Positions 40,086-48,748 of a DNA stretch of 64,000 bases are shown piece after piece. The translations under genes and the position numbers were made by a program. Positions within the stretch are counted from its first letter, which is position 1; the number at the start of each line of letters is the position of its first letter. This DNA comes from Isochrysis galbana (lineage: Eukaryota > Haptophyta > Isochrysidales > Isochrysidaceae), in contig CM030934.1 in NCBI GenBank assembly GCA_018136815.1, forward strand, positions 1,272,979-1,336,978, given 5' to 3'. A model generated the notes under the pieces. The model was not told the origin of the DNA and made no database searches. It saw nothing but the letters and a program-made list of their open reading frames with translations.

Positions 40086-40474
40086 CGCCCACAACGGCCT
40101 GACATTTAATTTGGGCTATCGCCACATACAACTAGGGTTAAATCAGATGGGCTGTAGACTGTGAGAGCTTTCCCGATTCGCTGATTGGTTCAGCGCGTAA
40201 AGATATTTTGCCCGATCGCACGCAAACAGAAGCACTACCTACCTACTCGGTCATTGTGAACTGCTCACACATGGATGATGAGAGACTGAATGAATGAGTT
40301 ACACGCTACAACATTTTGAGCCCTCTCCTTTGTTGTTTGTGCGCATGCTAGCCGATCTGCACGCTAGTGGCCAAAACAAGGACCATGGCCCGCCAACAAG
40401 CCTCGGCATGCTCGCCTCATTCAACAATGAGAAATGAGCTAGAATGAGAGCCTAGCACTAGTTTGCCTTCACGG
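40086..40474. other. Intergenic stretch without recognised gene
   Basis: This is the 3' flank of the TMEM115-like gene. No ORF or repeat was noticed. Confidence 0.3.
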
Positions 40475-41545
40475 TCATGTTGATTTGGGCAGGCCGGCCT
40501 CTGAGTGTGTCAAGGGGGATGCTTGAACGTTATTAGCGACTTTAGCTGCCATCCGTTGCTCAAGTAGTTCGCGAGCGCGCTGCCGCCGCCTCTCAGCAAC
40601 GAGAGGATCTGCTGTTGTCACACTCGGTGGTGGAGGAGGTGCCTCCACATCTCCTCTTACAGGATCATACCATAAGGGCGAGTAAGCGGCTCGTTGGCCT
40701 ACATGAGCACTGGCGTTCATTCCCCCCAAGCCGCCCAAAACAGAATCATCGCTTACAGATGCGGTTGGTGGGAAGAGACCGCAGCAGCACGAGGAAAGGA
40801 CGCCGTAGAGTGCGGTGCCGACTAACCGCATCGGAGGTTGCACAGCAGGCGGCCACAAGGACGCAAAAGAGAAGCTGTCTGAGCTATCACCCGTCGGGAC
40901 AGCTGGCCGAAGAAAGGAGTCGCCCGGCTTAGGTTGATAGTATCGTAAATATGTCCAACCAGACAGTATGCCAAAAGCGCAGAAAAATATTTCATCGGGA
41001 GGGCCAGCATGGACGAAAAGGAGGAGGACTAGGCTCCAACTAAACGCACACAGTGGTGCATATCGCAATGGTATCACAAGCTGTGCAGGAACTGATGACG
41101 GGGCAACCATGATTTGTTGCGCTACGGCAACCGAGAGGCCGCCGACAAGTCCCGACAACCCTGCCAAGCGGGCGAAGAGAAAGTGGTGCTCGCGGAAGAG
41201 GATGTAGAGGGTCACCATTGCCACCCAAGAGAAAGATGCCTGCAGTACACCGACCAACAGGAGGTATCGCCCTGCCTCAACCTCGCCCCACTGCTCGATG
41301 AGCAAGAATGACGAGCCGAGGATGACAACGAGCGCAAACACTAGGTTGGGGAAGGAGTCGTCGAACAGGTTTGAGGTCAGAATCATCCATGGCCGCGTGA
41401 GTGTGTGCCCTGGGATGAGTGAGACTACGCCGCCGAGGTTTTCGGGAGCTAGCCATAGCAGGAAGTGCAGGACGACGAGGATGGCCGAGAGAGCAAGGGC
41501 GCCGCGGTGCGTCGTCGCAGCGCTCGCCAATTCGACTCGTGACAT
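40475..41545 (-). CDS. TMEM115-like (DUF1751) multi-spanning membrane protein
   Basis: A 356-residue protein with a rhomboid-like six-helix core and a soluble tail. The family signature is present: PGHTLTRPWMILTSNLFDDS, then EQWGEVEAGRYLLLVGVLQA, then GLSGLVGGLSVAVAQQI with its glycine motif and the YLRYYQP exit. Membrane helices lie at about 17-33, 65-83, 95-115, 125-145, 160-180 and 185-200. TMEM115 proteins sit in the Golgi and influence Golgi-to-ER traffic. No catalytic serine of active rhomboids is seen, in keeping with the family. The cytosolic tail (about 230-356) is poorly conserved, with a basic helix (AERRRQRARELLEQRMAAKV). ATG 41545 is followed by the first helix directly. Confidence 0.85.
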   Translation of the reverse strand: MSRVELASAATTHRGALALSAILVVLHFLLWLAPENLGGVVSLIPGHTLTRPWMILTSNLFDDSFPNLVFALVVILGSSFLLIEQWGEVEAGRYLLLVGVLQASFSWVAMVTLYILFREHHFLFARLAGLSGLVGGLSVAVAQQIMVAPSSVPAQLVIPLRYAPLCAFSWSLVLLLFVHAGPPDEIFFCAFGILSGWTYLRYYQPKPGDSFLRPAVPTGDSSDSFSFASLWPPAVQPPMRLVGTALYGVLSSCCCGLFPPTASVSDDSVLGGLGGMNASAHVGQRAAYSPLWYDPVRGDVEAPPPPPSVTTADPLVAERRRQRARELLEQRMAAKVANNVQASPLTHSEAGLPKST

Positions 41546-41569
41546 TCTTACAGCTCGCCAGCCGATTTT

Positions 41570-41775
41570 CTCTCCCTCCCTCCCTCTCTCCCTCCCTCCC
41601 CCCCCCCCTCTCCCTCTCTCCCTCCCTCCCTCCCTCCCTCCCTCCCTCCCTCTCTCGCTCCCTCTCTCGCTCCCTCCCTCCCTCCCTCCCTCCCTCCCTC
41701 CCTCCCTCCCTCCCTCCCTCCCTCCCTCTCTCTCTCCCTCCCTCCCTCCCTCCCTCTCTCTCTCCCTCCCTCCCT

Positions 41776-41838
<63 letters not shown>

Positions 41839-41840
41839 TC
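41570..41840. repeat. Long (CCCT)n / (CT)n microsatellite in the TMEM115 5' flank
   Basis: About 270 bp of CCCT repeats that grade into pure CT, starting roughly 25 bp upstream of ATG 41545. On the transcribed strand it is a GA-rich 5' leader or promoter tract. Confidence 0.95.
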
Positions 41841-42179
41841 TTCTTCTACTCAGTACCCTCCTCCTCCCTCTTCCTCGTACTTCGTGCAGCCGCCGCCAGC
41901 CCGCCCTCCGCCCGCTGCTGTAGCGCAAGAAAACAAAACCCCACCTCCTTCCTCCCGTCCGCACCGGCTCCCGTGCCTAGTTTACTCTAAAGATGCTGGA
42001 TGGGAAATATGAAGGTGCAACTTGAGGTCCGCTTTTTCTCATGCTCCCCCGTCTATTTTCGTGGATAAGCAGCTTTGCCCTCGGAGGGAATGCGGCCACC
42101 TGCCATTCTGCCACCAAAAAACGTACGATTCGATGCAAGACGCAAGACCCCCAAAATTACCTCCCCGTCCACCATCCCC

Positions 42180-42366
42180 ATCCAGGGATATCAAATACAT
42201 CACACATAGACGCATAGGCACGTCTAACAGATTTGTGAACAAAGACAAAGATTGCCGGCTCTGCGGACTACGAGTGGAATCCTCCACGCACCTAGGAGAG
42301 TGTCCGCGCATAGCCAACCTCCTCGATACCCTGAACGGATTACGGATTAGTCAACTTTACGCATGA
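42180..42366 (+). pseudogene. LINE ORF2 C-terminal zinc-finger fragment
   Basis: The frame reads IKYITHRRIGTSNRFVNKDK, then CRLCGLRVESSTHLGECP, and ends IANLLDTLNGLRISQLYA. The CxxC...H...C cluster after an RxGT motif is the tail found after the reverse transcriptase of many LINEs. No RT part precedes it. Confidence 0.6.
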
Positions 42367-42379
42367 GGATGAGGCGGAT

Positions 42380-42900
42380 ATGACGGATCGACAGATCGAG
42401 CATGACCACTGGCTCGATATGCGATGATTCGGAAGGGAAACGATCGGCGGGAGGCGCGGCGAAGGTGGCCGGGAGTGATGGAATGACGGGCTGGACCACC
42501 TCCTCAGTAGAGAAAGGCGGGAGGACGGGCTTGGACGAGGGCGAGCGCGACGACGGAGCGGACATGGCTAGGCGGATCGGGATTGATAGGCTGACGCTGA
42601 GGGAGTGGAGAGGTTTGGTATTGAGGTAGTGTTGAGAACGAGGGACGAGAACGGGAACGAGAACGAGAACGAGAGCGACGAACGAAGAACGACAGATGAC
42701 AGACGGATAGAGGCCGATGGACCGACGAGATGACACCACACTCACGTCAACACTCTCCACACTTACGTATCCTTATCACGGAACGCATAGGAACCTGCTG
42801 ACAGACCGAACAAGGAAGAGAATGCCGACAAGAGAGCGACGGGGCGACGGACGATCCGACGGGGGCGACAGTTACGCACAAGAATAAGGAAGGAATCTTT
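42380..42900 (-). pseudogene. gag start and leader of an LTR element (fragment)
   Basis: On the minus strand a leader with GAACGA-type repeats (42630-42690) leads to an ATG (about 42565) reading MSAPSSRSPSSKPVLPPFST, then PADRFPSESSHIEPVVMLDL. It ends at about 42380. The last 80 bp recur at 39866-39950. Composition resembles the gag-like frame at 23320. Confidence 0.5.
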
Positions 42901-43416
42901 CGAAAACCCTTAAGTGAGTTGATGAAGACCGAAGTAAAATAGCGCCACGATATAATCCAACGGCCAACACCTGAGGGGGAATCGGGGTCACACTACAAGC
43001 AAGGGGGCGTGTCGCGGGTAGAGGGTACACTTCCCCCTCGTACGTTCCATTTTTAGGTCTTCCCGCGCGACTCCCTCTCCCTCTCCGTCGCCGCGCCCCA
43101 GCTCCCTTCTTCCCGTATCGTCCCGTATCGGTCCGTCGGTCCGCCCCCCCTCCCTTCTCCTCTCCTCTTCCCGGCTCCCCCGCGGAAGCCCTCCCCCCTC
43201 TCTCCCCTCCCGTCTCTCCCCGAGTGCTTCCTTGAGTTTCCGGCCCCCTTTTGTCTAGTTCTTTCCCGCGCGATTCCCTCCCCCCCCCGCGCGTGACGTT
43301 TTCCCTCCGTGTCTTGACTACCCCAACTCCGCACACAACAACTCATAGGCTCTCTCAAATTCATCGAGCTCCTTCACCCACGTATCTCCCTCCTCCTCCA
43401 CCGCCTCTCATGTGTA

Positions 43417-43869
43417 ATGTCCTCGCCGCCCGCCGAGGCCTACGACGTCGCCCGAGCCGCCCTCGCCCTCGCCCACCACGAGAAAGACGTGGGCATCACC
43501 TACGGCGGCCTCGCCCTCTCCTCCTCCCCTCGCTTTACGGCCGCCATTGCCGCCAACGTCGACCTTTCCGAGCCCGCCCCCGCCCACCTCGAAGCCCTCG
43601 CCGATGCCACATGGGGCGACCGCAACATCTACGCTGTCCTGCTCACTTTAGGCGGCGGCGCCATCATGCATCAAACGAAGAAACTCGCGCTCATCGTCGA
43701 CTCCTCGATGGAGGCGGAAGCCATCGCCTCCTGCAAAGCCGCCGAAGGTGTCTCCTACGCGCGCGAGATCCTGCGCGCCATCGGCGTCCCGCTCGAGGGC
43801 CCCACCCTCATCGGAACCGACAACCTCGCCAACATGCGCGTCGGCTCGCTGCGATCGGCGAGGAGTTGA
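43417..43869 (+). pseudogene. Ty1/copia RNase H fragment
   Basis: The frame holds the copia RNase H core: DATWGDRN for the first acidic site, LIVDSSMEAEAIASCKAAEG for the ExE/active-site helix and LIGTDNLANMRV for the next aspartate. It is preceded by a C/T-rich leader (43040-43410) and stops in a repeat at 43863. RT and integrase are missing. It differs clearly from the intact copia at 8500-17573, so it belongs to a second family. Confidence 0.7.
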
Positions 43870-44275
43870 TGCCAACCTGACGAACACTCGGTGGTGTGCA
43901 CGCACGCCCTCTGGCCGGAAGAGTTGTTTGGGGCGCGCGAGGAGCTGCACCCGCCGACGCCCGCTGGCGCGCACGTGCCAGCTGTCTGTTTTGGCCGGTA
44001 CTGCCCAAGGCGCTCCTCGCGCGTGCACGGCCGATCGGCCTCCAAAAAACTTTTGGGGCGAGGAGGTGATGCCAACACGACGAACGCTCGGTAGGGTGCA
44101 CGCACGCCCTCTAGCTAGAAAAGAGTTTGTCGGACTCCCCCCCCCCTCATACTAACATTAAACATACACGGGCAGTGGGCGGTGTCGCGCATGTCAAATT
44201 CGGGCGGTGTCCTCTGGGCGGCGCTCGCGCGTGCACCGCCGATCGGCCTCCAAAAAACCTTTGGGGCGAGGAGGC
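43863..44275. repeat. Two diverged tandem units of about 205 bp
   Basis: GAG(T/G)TGATGCCAAC...GACGAAC(A/G)CTCGGT at 43863 recurs at 44064. CGATCGGCCTCCAAAAAACT at 44031 recurs, slightly changed, at 44238. The units are about 200-207 bp apart and about 90% alike. The fragment between the RNase H piece and the small membrane ORF is thus a degenerate dimer. Confidence 0.65.
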
Positions 44276-44471
44276 ACAGCAGTTCGGTCCAACCGGCGTA
44301 CCGCGCACCCACCGCGCCGTACACTGCCCCGATGGTCAGCAGAACCCCCGCCCACGCAGCCTCACGCGCAAGCACATCCCGACGCATGACTGTCCAGGAC
44401 GCGCGCCGCCCATCCGAAATCTGATGTACAGTGCATGTCACATATTTTCTGCCCCGTATTAACAAAGGAAG

Positions 44472-44759
44472 ATGAAACTCAGCGCTCTCCGGGACCAGCA
44501 TACTTGGGAAACGGTCGGATTGGATATTGGAATCTTCCTCATCGTCACATTTTCTGTGCTCTTTCTGGTTGGCGTCGTCATCCTCGCTGTAGAGGTATAC
44601 AGGCAAATGAAAAACAGTTCAAACAAGCAGGAGAAGAAGTACGACTTCAAGTGGACCCCACGCATGACCATCGGGGCGGCATTGATGGCACCTGCGGTCA
44701 TTGCGTTGGTCATTACGTTTGTAATCGCAGCGCCCGCCGCTATGTTGTATGCAACGTGA
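44472..44759 (+). CDS. Small two-helix membrane protein
   Basis: A 95-residue intronless ORF. Helix one spans about 18-42 (IGIFLIVTFSVLFLVGVVIL) and helix two about 67-92 (AALMAPAVIALVITFVIAAP). They are joined by a basic, polar loop (QMKNSSNKQEKKYDFKWTPR). There is no signal-cleavage motif and no known domain. It is one of few protein-like ORFs in a repeat-dense stretch. Its base composition is less GC-rich than its flanks. ATTAA stands just before the start, as before the ORF at 47514. It could be a viral-type membrane protein or an orphan host gene. Confidence 0.5.
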   Translation: MKLSALRDQHTWETVGLDIGIFLIVTFSVLFLVGVVILAVEVYRQMKNSSNKQEKKYDFKWTPRMTIGAALMAPAVIALVITFVIAAPAAMLYAT

Positions 44760-44874
44760 TGGCGCGCGCCGCATTAAATTCACATCCGCTACGAAGCACG
44801 ACGCGCGCCCAACAACGCGCCATGCCGCTCATACACACGCTCCTCCTCGCCACACTCGCTCCGCCTCCCCACTT

Positions 44875-46329
44875 TGTCGCATTCATCCTAGATGATGCGA
44901 TTTCCAGGCTCTTGTTTCCAGGTCCTTCGCCGTGCGGCCACACGGTGAAGCTCAGGTACATCTAGGTTGGTAGGGTTCGTCCCTAGCGATCTAGAATTCG
45001 AGTTCTCGTTTCGTTCCTTCTAGCCTGTTTGTCAGGTCTAGATTCCAGGTTTCCTCCTTTCGGGTAATCTTGACCCAAAGGAGCCAGGTTGCCTGTCACT
45101 CGCTGCGCGCTTGTCTCAGGCTCTCGAGTTACCTTGTGAAGGCTTGTTTAGCTTCTTGCAAGGCTTGTTGTTTCTTGTTGGGTTCCGGTTCTTTCTTGGG
45201 ACCTGCTGACTTTCGTTGTTGTCCAGGCCTGTTCTTCGTAGGTTCTGCTTGGCCTGGTTAGGGTTTCGTTGCCTCCCCGCGTTCGGCGGTTGGCGTTGGC
45301 GTTCGGAAACTTCCTCTCACATTCCCTAGGTCCGCTACCCTTGGCTTGTAGGTCCTTGCTTCTTTCTTCTCGGTCAAGGTTTTGGCGAGCGAGTCGGTCC
45401 AGGCTCCATTCTCGTTGATCCCATGTCTTGGGTAAGGGACCCGTCCCTCTAGGCTAGCCCCATGCCTCGGCTAGGGCTCCGAGTTCAAGTTTCCGTCGGA
45501 GCGAATCATGGAGGTGATGAACGCGTGCTGCCTGCGCTCTACACCCGGCGCAACACCCGAGCAAAGCTCCTGTAAAAGGGAGAAGTGGGTGGGGCAGTGC
45601 GTACGAAAGAGGCCGCCGCGTTAAGCCGCCGATTTCGTGCTCGCTTTGGATCCAAAGGGTGTTCTTGTCTCCACGTTTCGCTCGCTATGTTCCGTTGCTT
45701 CTTGTTCCGATTCTGACTTCTGGTCAGCTCAGGTTCCAGTTTCCAGGTCTCTGTTTCCAGGTTCACCGCTCGACATCGGGAGACGTCTCGATCTTAGTCG
45801 GGGGGTGTCGCATTCATCCTAGATGATGCGATTTCCAGGCTCTTGTTTCCAGGTCCTTCGCCGTGCGGCCACACGGTGAAGCTCAGGTACATCTAGGTTG
45901 GTAGGGTTCGTCCCTAGCGATCTAGAATTCGAGTTCTCGTTTCGTTCCTTCTAGCCTGTTTGTCAGGTCTAGATTCCAGGTTTCCTCCTTTCGGGTAATC
46001 TTGACCCAAAGGAGCCAGGTTGCCTGTCACTCGCTGCGCGCTTGTCTCAGGCTCTCGAGTTACCTTGTGAAGGCTTGTTTAGCTTCTTGCAAGGCTTGTT
46101 GTTTCTTGTTGGGTTCCGGTTCTTTCTTGGGACCTGCTGACTTTCGTTGTTGTCCAGGCCTGTTCTTCGTAGGTTCTGCTTGGCCTGGTTAGGGTTTCAT
46201 TGCCTCCCCGCGTTCGGCGGTTGGCGTTGGCGTTCGGAAACTTCCTCTCACATTCCCTAGGTCCGCTACCCTTGGCTTGTAGGTCCTTGCTTCTTTCTTC
46301 TCGGTCAAGGTTTTGGCGAGCGAGTCGGT
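44875..46329 (+). mobile_element. Degenerate LTR element with 524-bp direct repeats
   Basis: The copies at 44875-45398 and 45806-46329 are 524 bp each, with one difference seen (G/A near 45269/46200). Both begin TGTCGCATTCATCCTAG. The right copy is preceded by TTAGTCGGGGGG, a polypurine tract shared with the TRIM-like element at 9391-10957. Only 407 bp lie between them, without coding content. The right copy seems to continue beyond 46329, so the left one is internally truncated. Confidence 0.7.
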
Positions 46330-46904
46330 TGCTCTATCCGCTCGAGATTTGAGGTTTAATTTGCCATCTCCCCTTGGAGATCAGTGTAGGTTCGCTTCCT
46401 AGGTGAGGGAATCTTTCCCCTTGATGCAAGTTACATGCAAGCCTTGGCCCCTTTGGTGTTTCTTCCCCTTGGTTGCTACTCAGGGTTGTTCGTTAGAAGC
46501 GTCTAGAAGGTTCACGCTCAACGGCAAGATTTCCTCTGTCGTGAAGACATCTCGTTGCGATCTGTATCCAAAGTGATCGCCGTGGTCGCGCGACATGACG
46601 CTCCCCTTCGGACTCTCCGCTACGTGGGGAAGTTACAACGGAGACACGCTCCGGCCGTCGCTGCGGAGTCTCTCTCTCTCTCGCTCTCTCTCTCCGTCTC
46701 TCGCGACGTGTTTGAGTTATCGGTGATTTGGGGTCGCGGTTGCTTGATAATTTGCTTGGTTTGGGTGAATGATTCCGGTGTGTTCGTGAGTCGGTGTATC
46801 CTGTTGTTCTCAGGCTCTTTGTCCGTCGTTGTTCGCTGCGTCGCTGCACTCTAGCAGCCTAGGCTCCCTCCCTGAGGGAAGAGTTCTTTGTAGGTCTAAC
46901 AATC
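46330..46904 (+). mobile_element. Probable continuation of the right LTR / leader
   Basis: C/T-rich sequence with a CTCTCTCT block (46672-46696) and a GAATGATTCCGGTGTGTTCG phrase. It resembles the leader at 22263-23060. No ORF. Confidence 0.4.
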
Positions 46905-47125
46905 TCTTAAAACCCAACACACTAGGGCCGCTAGGAGCGCCTCGCCGCCCCACAGTCCTTCGTTCGCCGTTCGTTCCCTGTCCATACACCCGAATGGGGT
47001 TGCCCGACCCAGTCCAGAATTTCATTCACCCGACTCCCGGTGGGGAGGAGGGACAAAGCGCCGCGCTAGCCGCCGGTGCCGCTCGCGACGGAGTGGCTCA
47101 GAGCCCTCCGGTAGCGCTCGACTCG
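46905..47125 (+). mobile_element. Retroelement ORF1-like fragment (repeat B)
   Basis: Matches 25300-25560, including CACTAGGGCC, CGTTCGCCGTTCGT and the frame MGLPDPVQNFIHPTPGGEEG. It is fused in frame to the ORF that ends at 47476. Confidence 0.55.
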
Positions 47126-47476
47126 ACACACTTCCTGTTTGGAACCTTCTACGGCGAGCAGGCCATACAGCTCGCCGCCCGGTGGGGAAGCCACACCGAG
47201 CTTTCCCCTGCGCACCTCCAGCGCGTCGTGCGGGCCAAAACCGCCCTCGCCAACTCAGGCAACTTTGTCATCCTAGCAGCAGCGCAGGCAGAAAAAAGCA
47301 AGGCGACCCCATCGCTCCTCGTCGTTCAACCAGGCAGCGAACAACAACACATACTCAAAATATGTCTATGGGACCAAAGGCTCTCCGTGTCACAGCGCGG
47401 GGGGTGCATCGCCCAGGCGCAGCTGTGGTATGCGCGCGTCTTCAACTCCACCTTCGTACTGCCCACGGAAGTGTGA
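46994..47476 (+). CDS. Hypothetical protein, N-terminus replaced by repeat B
   Basis: From about 47126 the frame encodes some 116 residues with globular, beta-rich composition (FLFGTFYGEQAIQLAARWGS, LANSGNFVILAAAQAEKSKA, HILKICLWDQRLSVSQRGGC) and ends FNSTFVLPTEV. The first 44 codons belong to the dispersed repeat B, so the native start is probably lost. The next ORF starts 37 bp after its stop, on the same strand. I do not recognise the family. Tight spacing, no intron and a membrane-anchored neighbour suggest a virus-like gene pair. Confidence 0.45.
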   Translation: MGLPDPVQNFIHPTPGGEEGQSAALAAGAARDGVAQSPPVALDSTHFLFGTFYGEQAIQLAARWGSHTELSPAHLQRVVRAKTALANSGNFVILAAAQAEKSKATPSLLVVQPGSEQQHILKICLWDQRLSVSQRGGCIAQAQLWYARVFNSTFVLPTEV

Positions 47477-47513
47477 CTCACTGTCCCATCTTTTTGGCTG
47501 CTTCTATTAAACG

Positions 47514-47966
47514 ATGGGCAACTCCGCCGGGCGAATCGACAATCACGGCTTCGGAATCGGCAAGTATGACGTCGACAAACAAGACCCCAAGAATGCACAG
47601 GTTATCGCGGGATGCAAAATGACCATCTTCTCCGAGCCAGGCTTCAAAGGCCAACACACAACCATCAACGGCCCGTCGATGCTCAGCTCAGAAGACGTGC
47701 GATGGGAAGACGTCGATCTACAGGCGATCGGGTGGACTCAACCGGTGCGCTCCCTAAAAATCGAGTGTCATCCGGACTCGGCAGCGGCCAAACGAAAAGA
47801 CAAATTTCAAGCTGAAGTAACCAAAATATTCGCAAAGGGAGCCGCATTTTTGCTAGGAGCCATCGTGCTCGCAGTATTTGTAATCATTCTCGTGTGGAAA
47901 TTACTCAACACGCGGTCCACCGATAAAAATCCAAAGGGGCACGAAGCCGCGCCACAGGCTAAATAA
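47514..47966 (+). CDS. Beta/gamma-crystallin-like protein with C-terminal membrane anchor
   Basis: A 150-residue intronless ORF. It begins MGNSAGR, which fits a glycine-2 N-myristoylation pattern. Residues about 32-84 resemble one crystallin/I36-type Greek-key unit: CKMTIFSEPGFKGQHTTING with the tyrosine-corner-like FxEPxFxG motif, and the closing VRSLKIE strand. A basic stretch (AAAKRKDKFQAEVTKIF) leads to one membrane helix (FLLGAIVLAVFVIILVWKLL, about 112-131) and a short basic tail. It probably displays a small beta domain on a membrane. The upstream ORF ends 37 bp before, and TCTATTAAACG precedes the ATG. Viral envelope/virion-type or calcium-binding surface protein are options; neither is proven. 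Confidence 0.6.
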   Translation: MGNSAGRIDNHGFGIGKYDVDKQDPKNAQVIAGCKMTIFSEPGFKGQHTTINGPSMLSSEDVRWEDVDLQAIGWTQPVRSLKIECHPDSAAAKRKDKFQAEVTKIFAKGAAFLLGAIVLAVFVIILVWKLLNTRSTDKNPKGHEAAPQAK

Positions 47967-48004
47967 AAAGAGAACTCCAACAATCCACACGGGGAGTGTT
48001 CATC

Positions 48005-48238
48005 TTAATACTTCATCTCTAGTCGCTTCTCATTCACGGACCGGCTGCGATGTCCTTGCTGCACGTTTGTACTGTAAAAAAGGGGGTCCTTTAAGTAGAA
48101 CTTATACCGTCCACATGGGGGGCACTTGCGAAAAAAACAACCAAACCTGAGGTTGCACCCTCTTAAACGATCTAAACCCCATATACACCATCGGGAAAAA
48201 AAACGAGGATCTAATCCCCAGCGCAGCATTACGTACAC
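48005..48238 (-). CDS. Hypothetical small ORF, convergent to the crystallin-like gene
   Basis: A minus-strand frame of 77 codons with a basic, aromatic- and cysteine-containing composition (FGCFFRKCPPCGRYKFYLKD, then HRSRSVNEKRLEMKY). The CxxxxCPPC-like cluster is reminiscent of a small zinc site. Its start is unclear, because the region to the right belongs to a repeat family. No family is recognised. It may be part of the same cassette as 46994-47966. Confidence 0.3.
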   Translation of the reverse strand: MYVMLRWGLDPRFFSRWCIWGLDRLRGCNLRFGCFFRKCPPCGRYKFYLKDPLFYSTNVQQGHRSRSVNEKRLEMKY

Positions 48239-48690
48239 TAGCTAGCATCCGAGCTGAGAGTGCCTCACATAACGGAAACTGCAACCATCGCCCCAGCGGA
48301 GACGCCCCTCGACGATACCCCCACCGCCACCGCCCGGGAAAGAACCTCGTCGTAGTAACCTCGCGAAGAATATGAATATAACCACCACATCCACCTGGCG
48401 AAACAGAAAAGCCCCAAATAAGGACAACGAGTGGCCAAACCCCGACGCAGGGGCTTCTACCCCAAAACCTAAAGTAGCCAAAAGACGAACAAACGGTCTG
48501 CCCGACCGCACCCACAGAGCGGGACCCGAGGTAGCGCACCTGGGTCGGACCCCGGAAACCGAAGACCAAGGAAAGACAGAGGGAAGGCGAAGGAGGGAGT
48601 GGAAAGGGAGATAAGGACGATGGCGGTAACAGGGTAGATAGTGCCCTGACCATAGTAGGTGATAGCCCCGAATCTTCAGATGTTTTTTTC
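48239..48690 (-). mobile_element. ATCTGAAGATT-led retroelement 5' part (minus strand)
   Basis: On the minus strand an A-run and ATCTGAAGATTCGGGGCTA start at about 48689, followed by the C/T-rich leader and TTCGGTTTCCGGGGTCC, then AGGTGCGCTACCT (48520-48570), as at 62093-62250. A GC-rich open stretch follows without recognised domains. Confidence 0.55.
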
Positions 48691-48748
48691 TTGCGTACTT
48701 GCCAACACACGCATGGCGAAGCGCACACTACCCAAGATCTTACATTCT

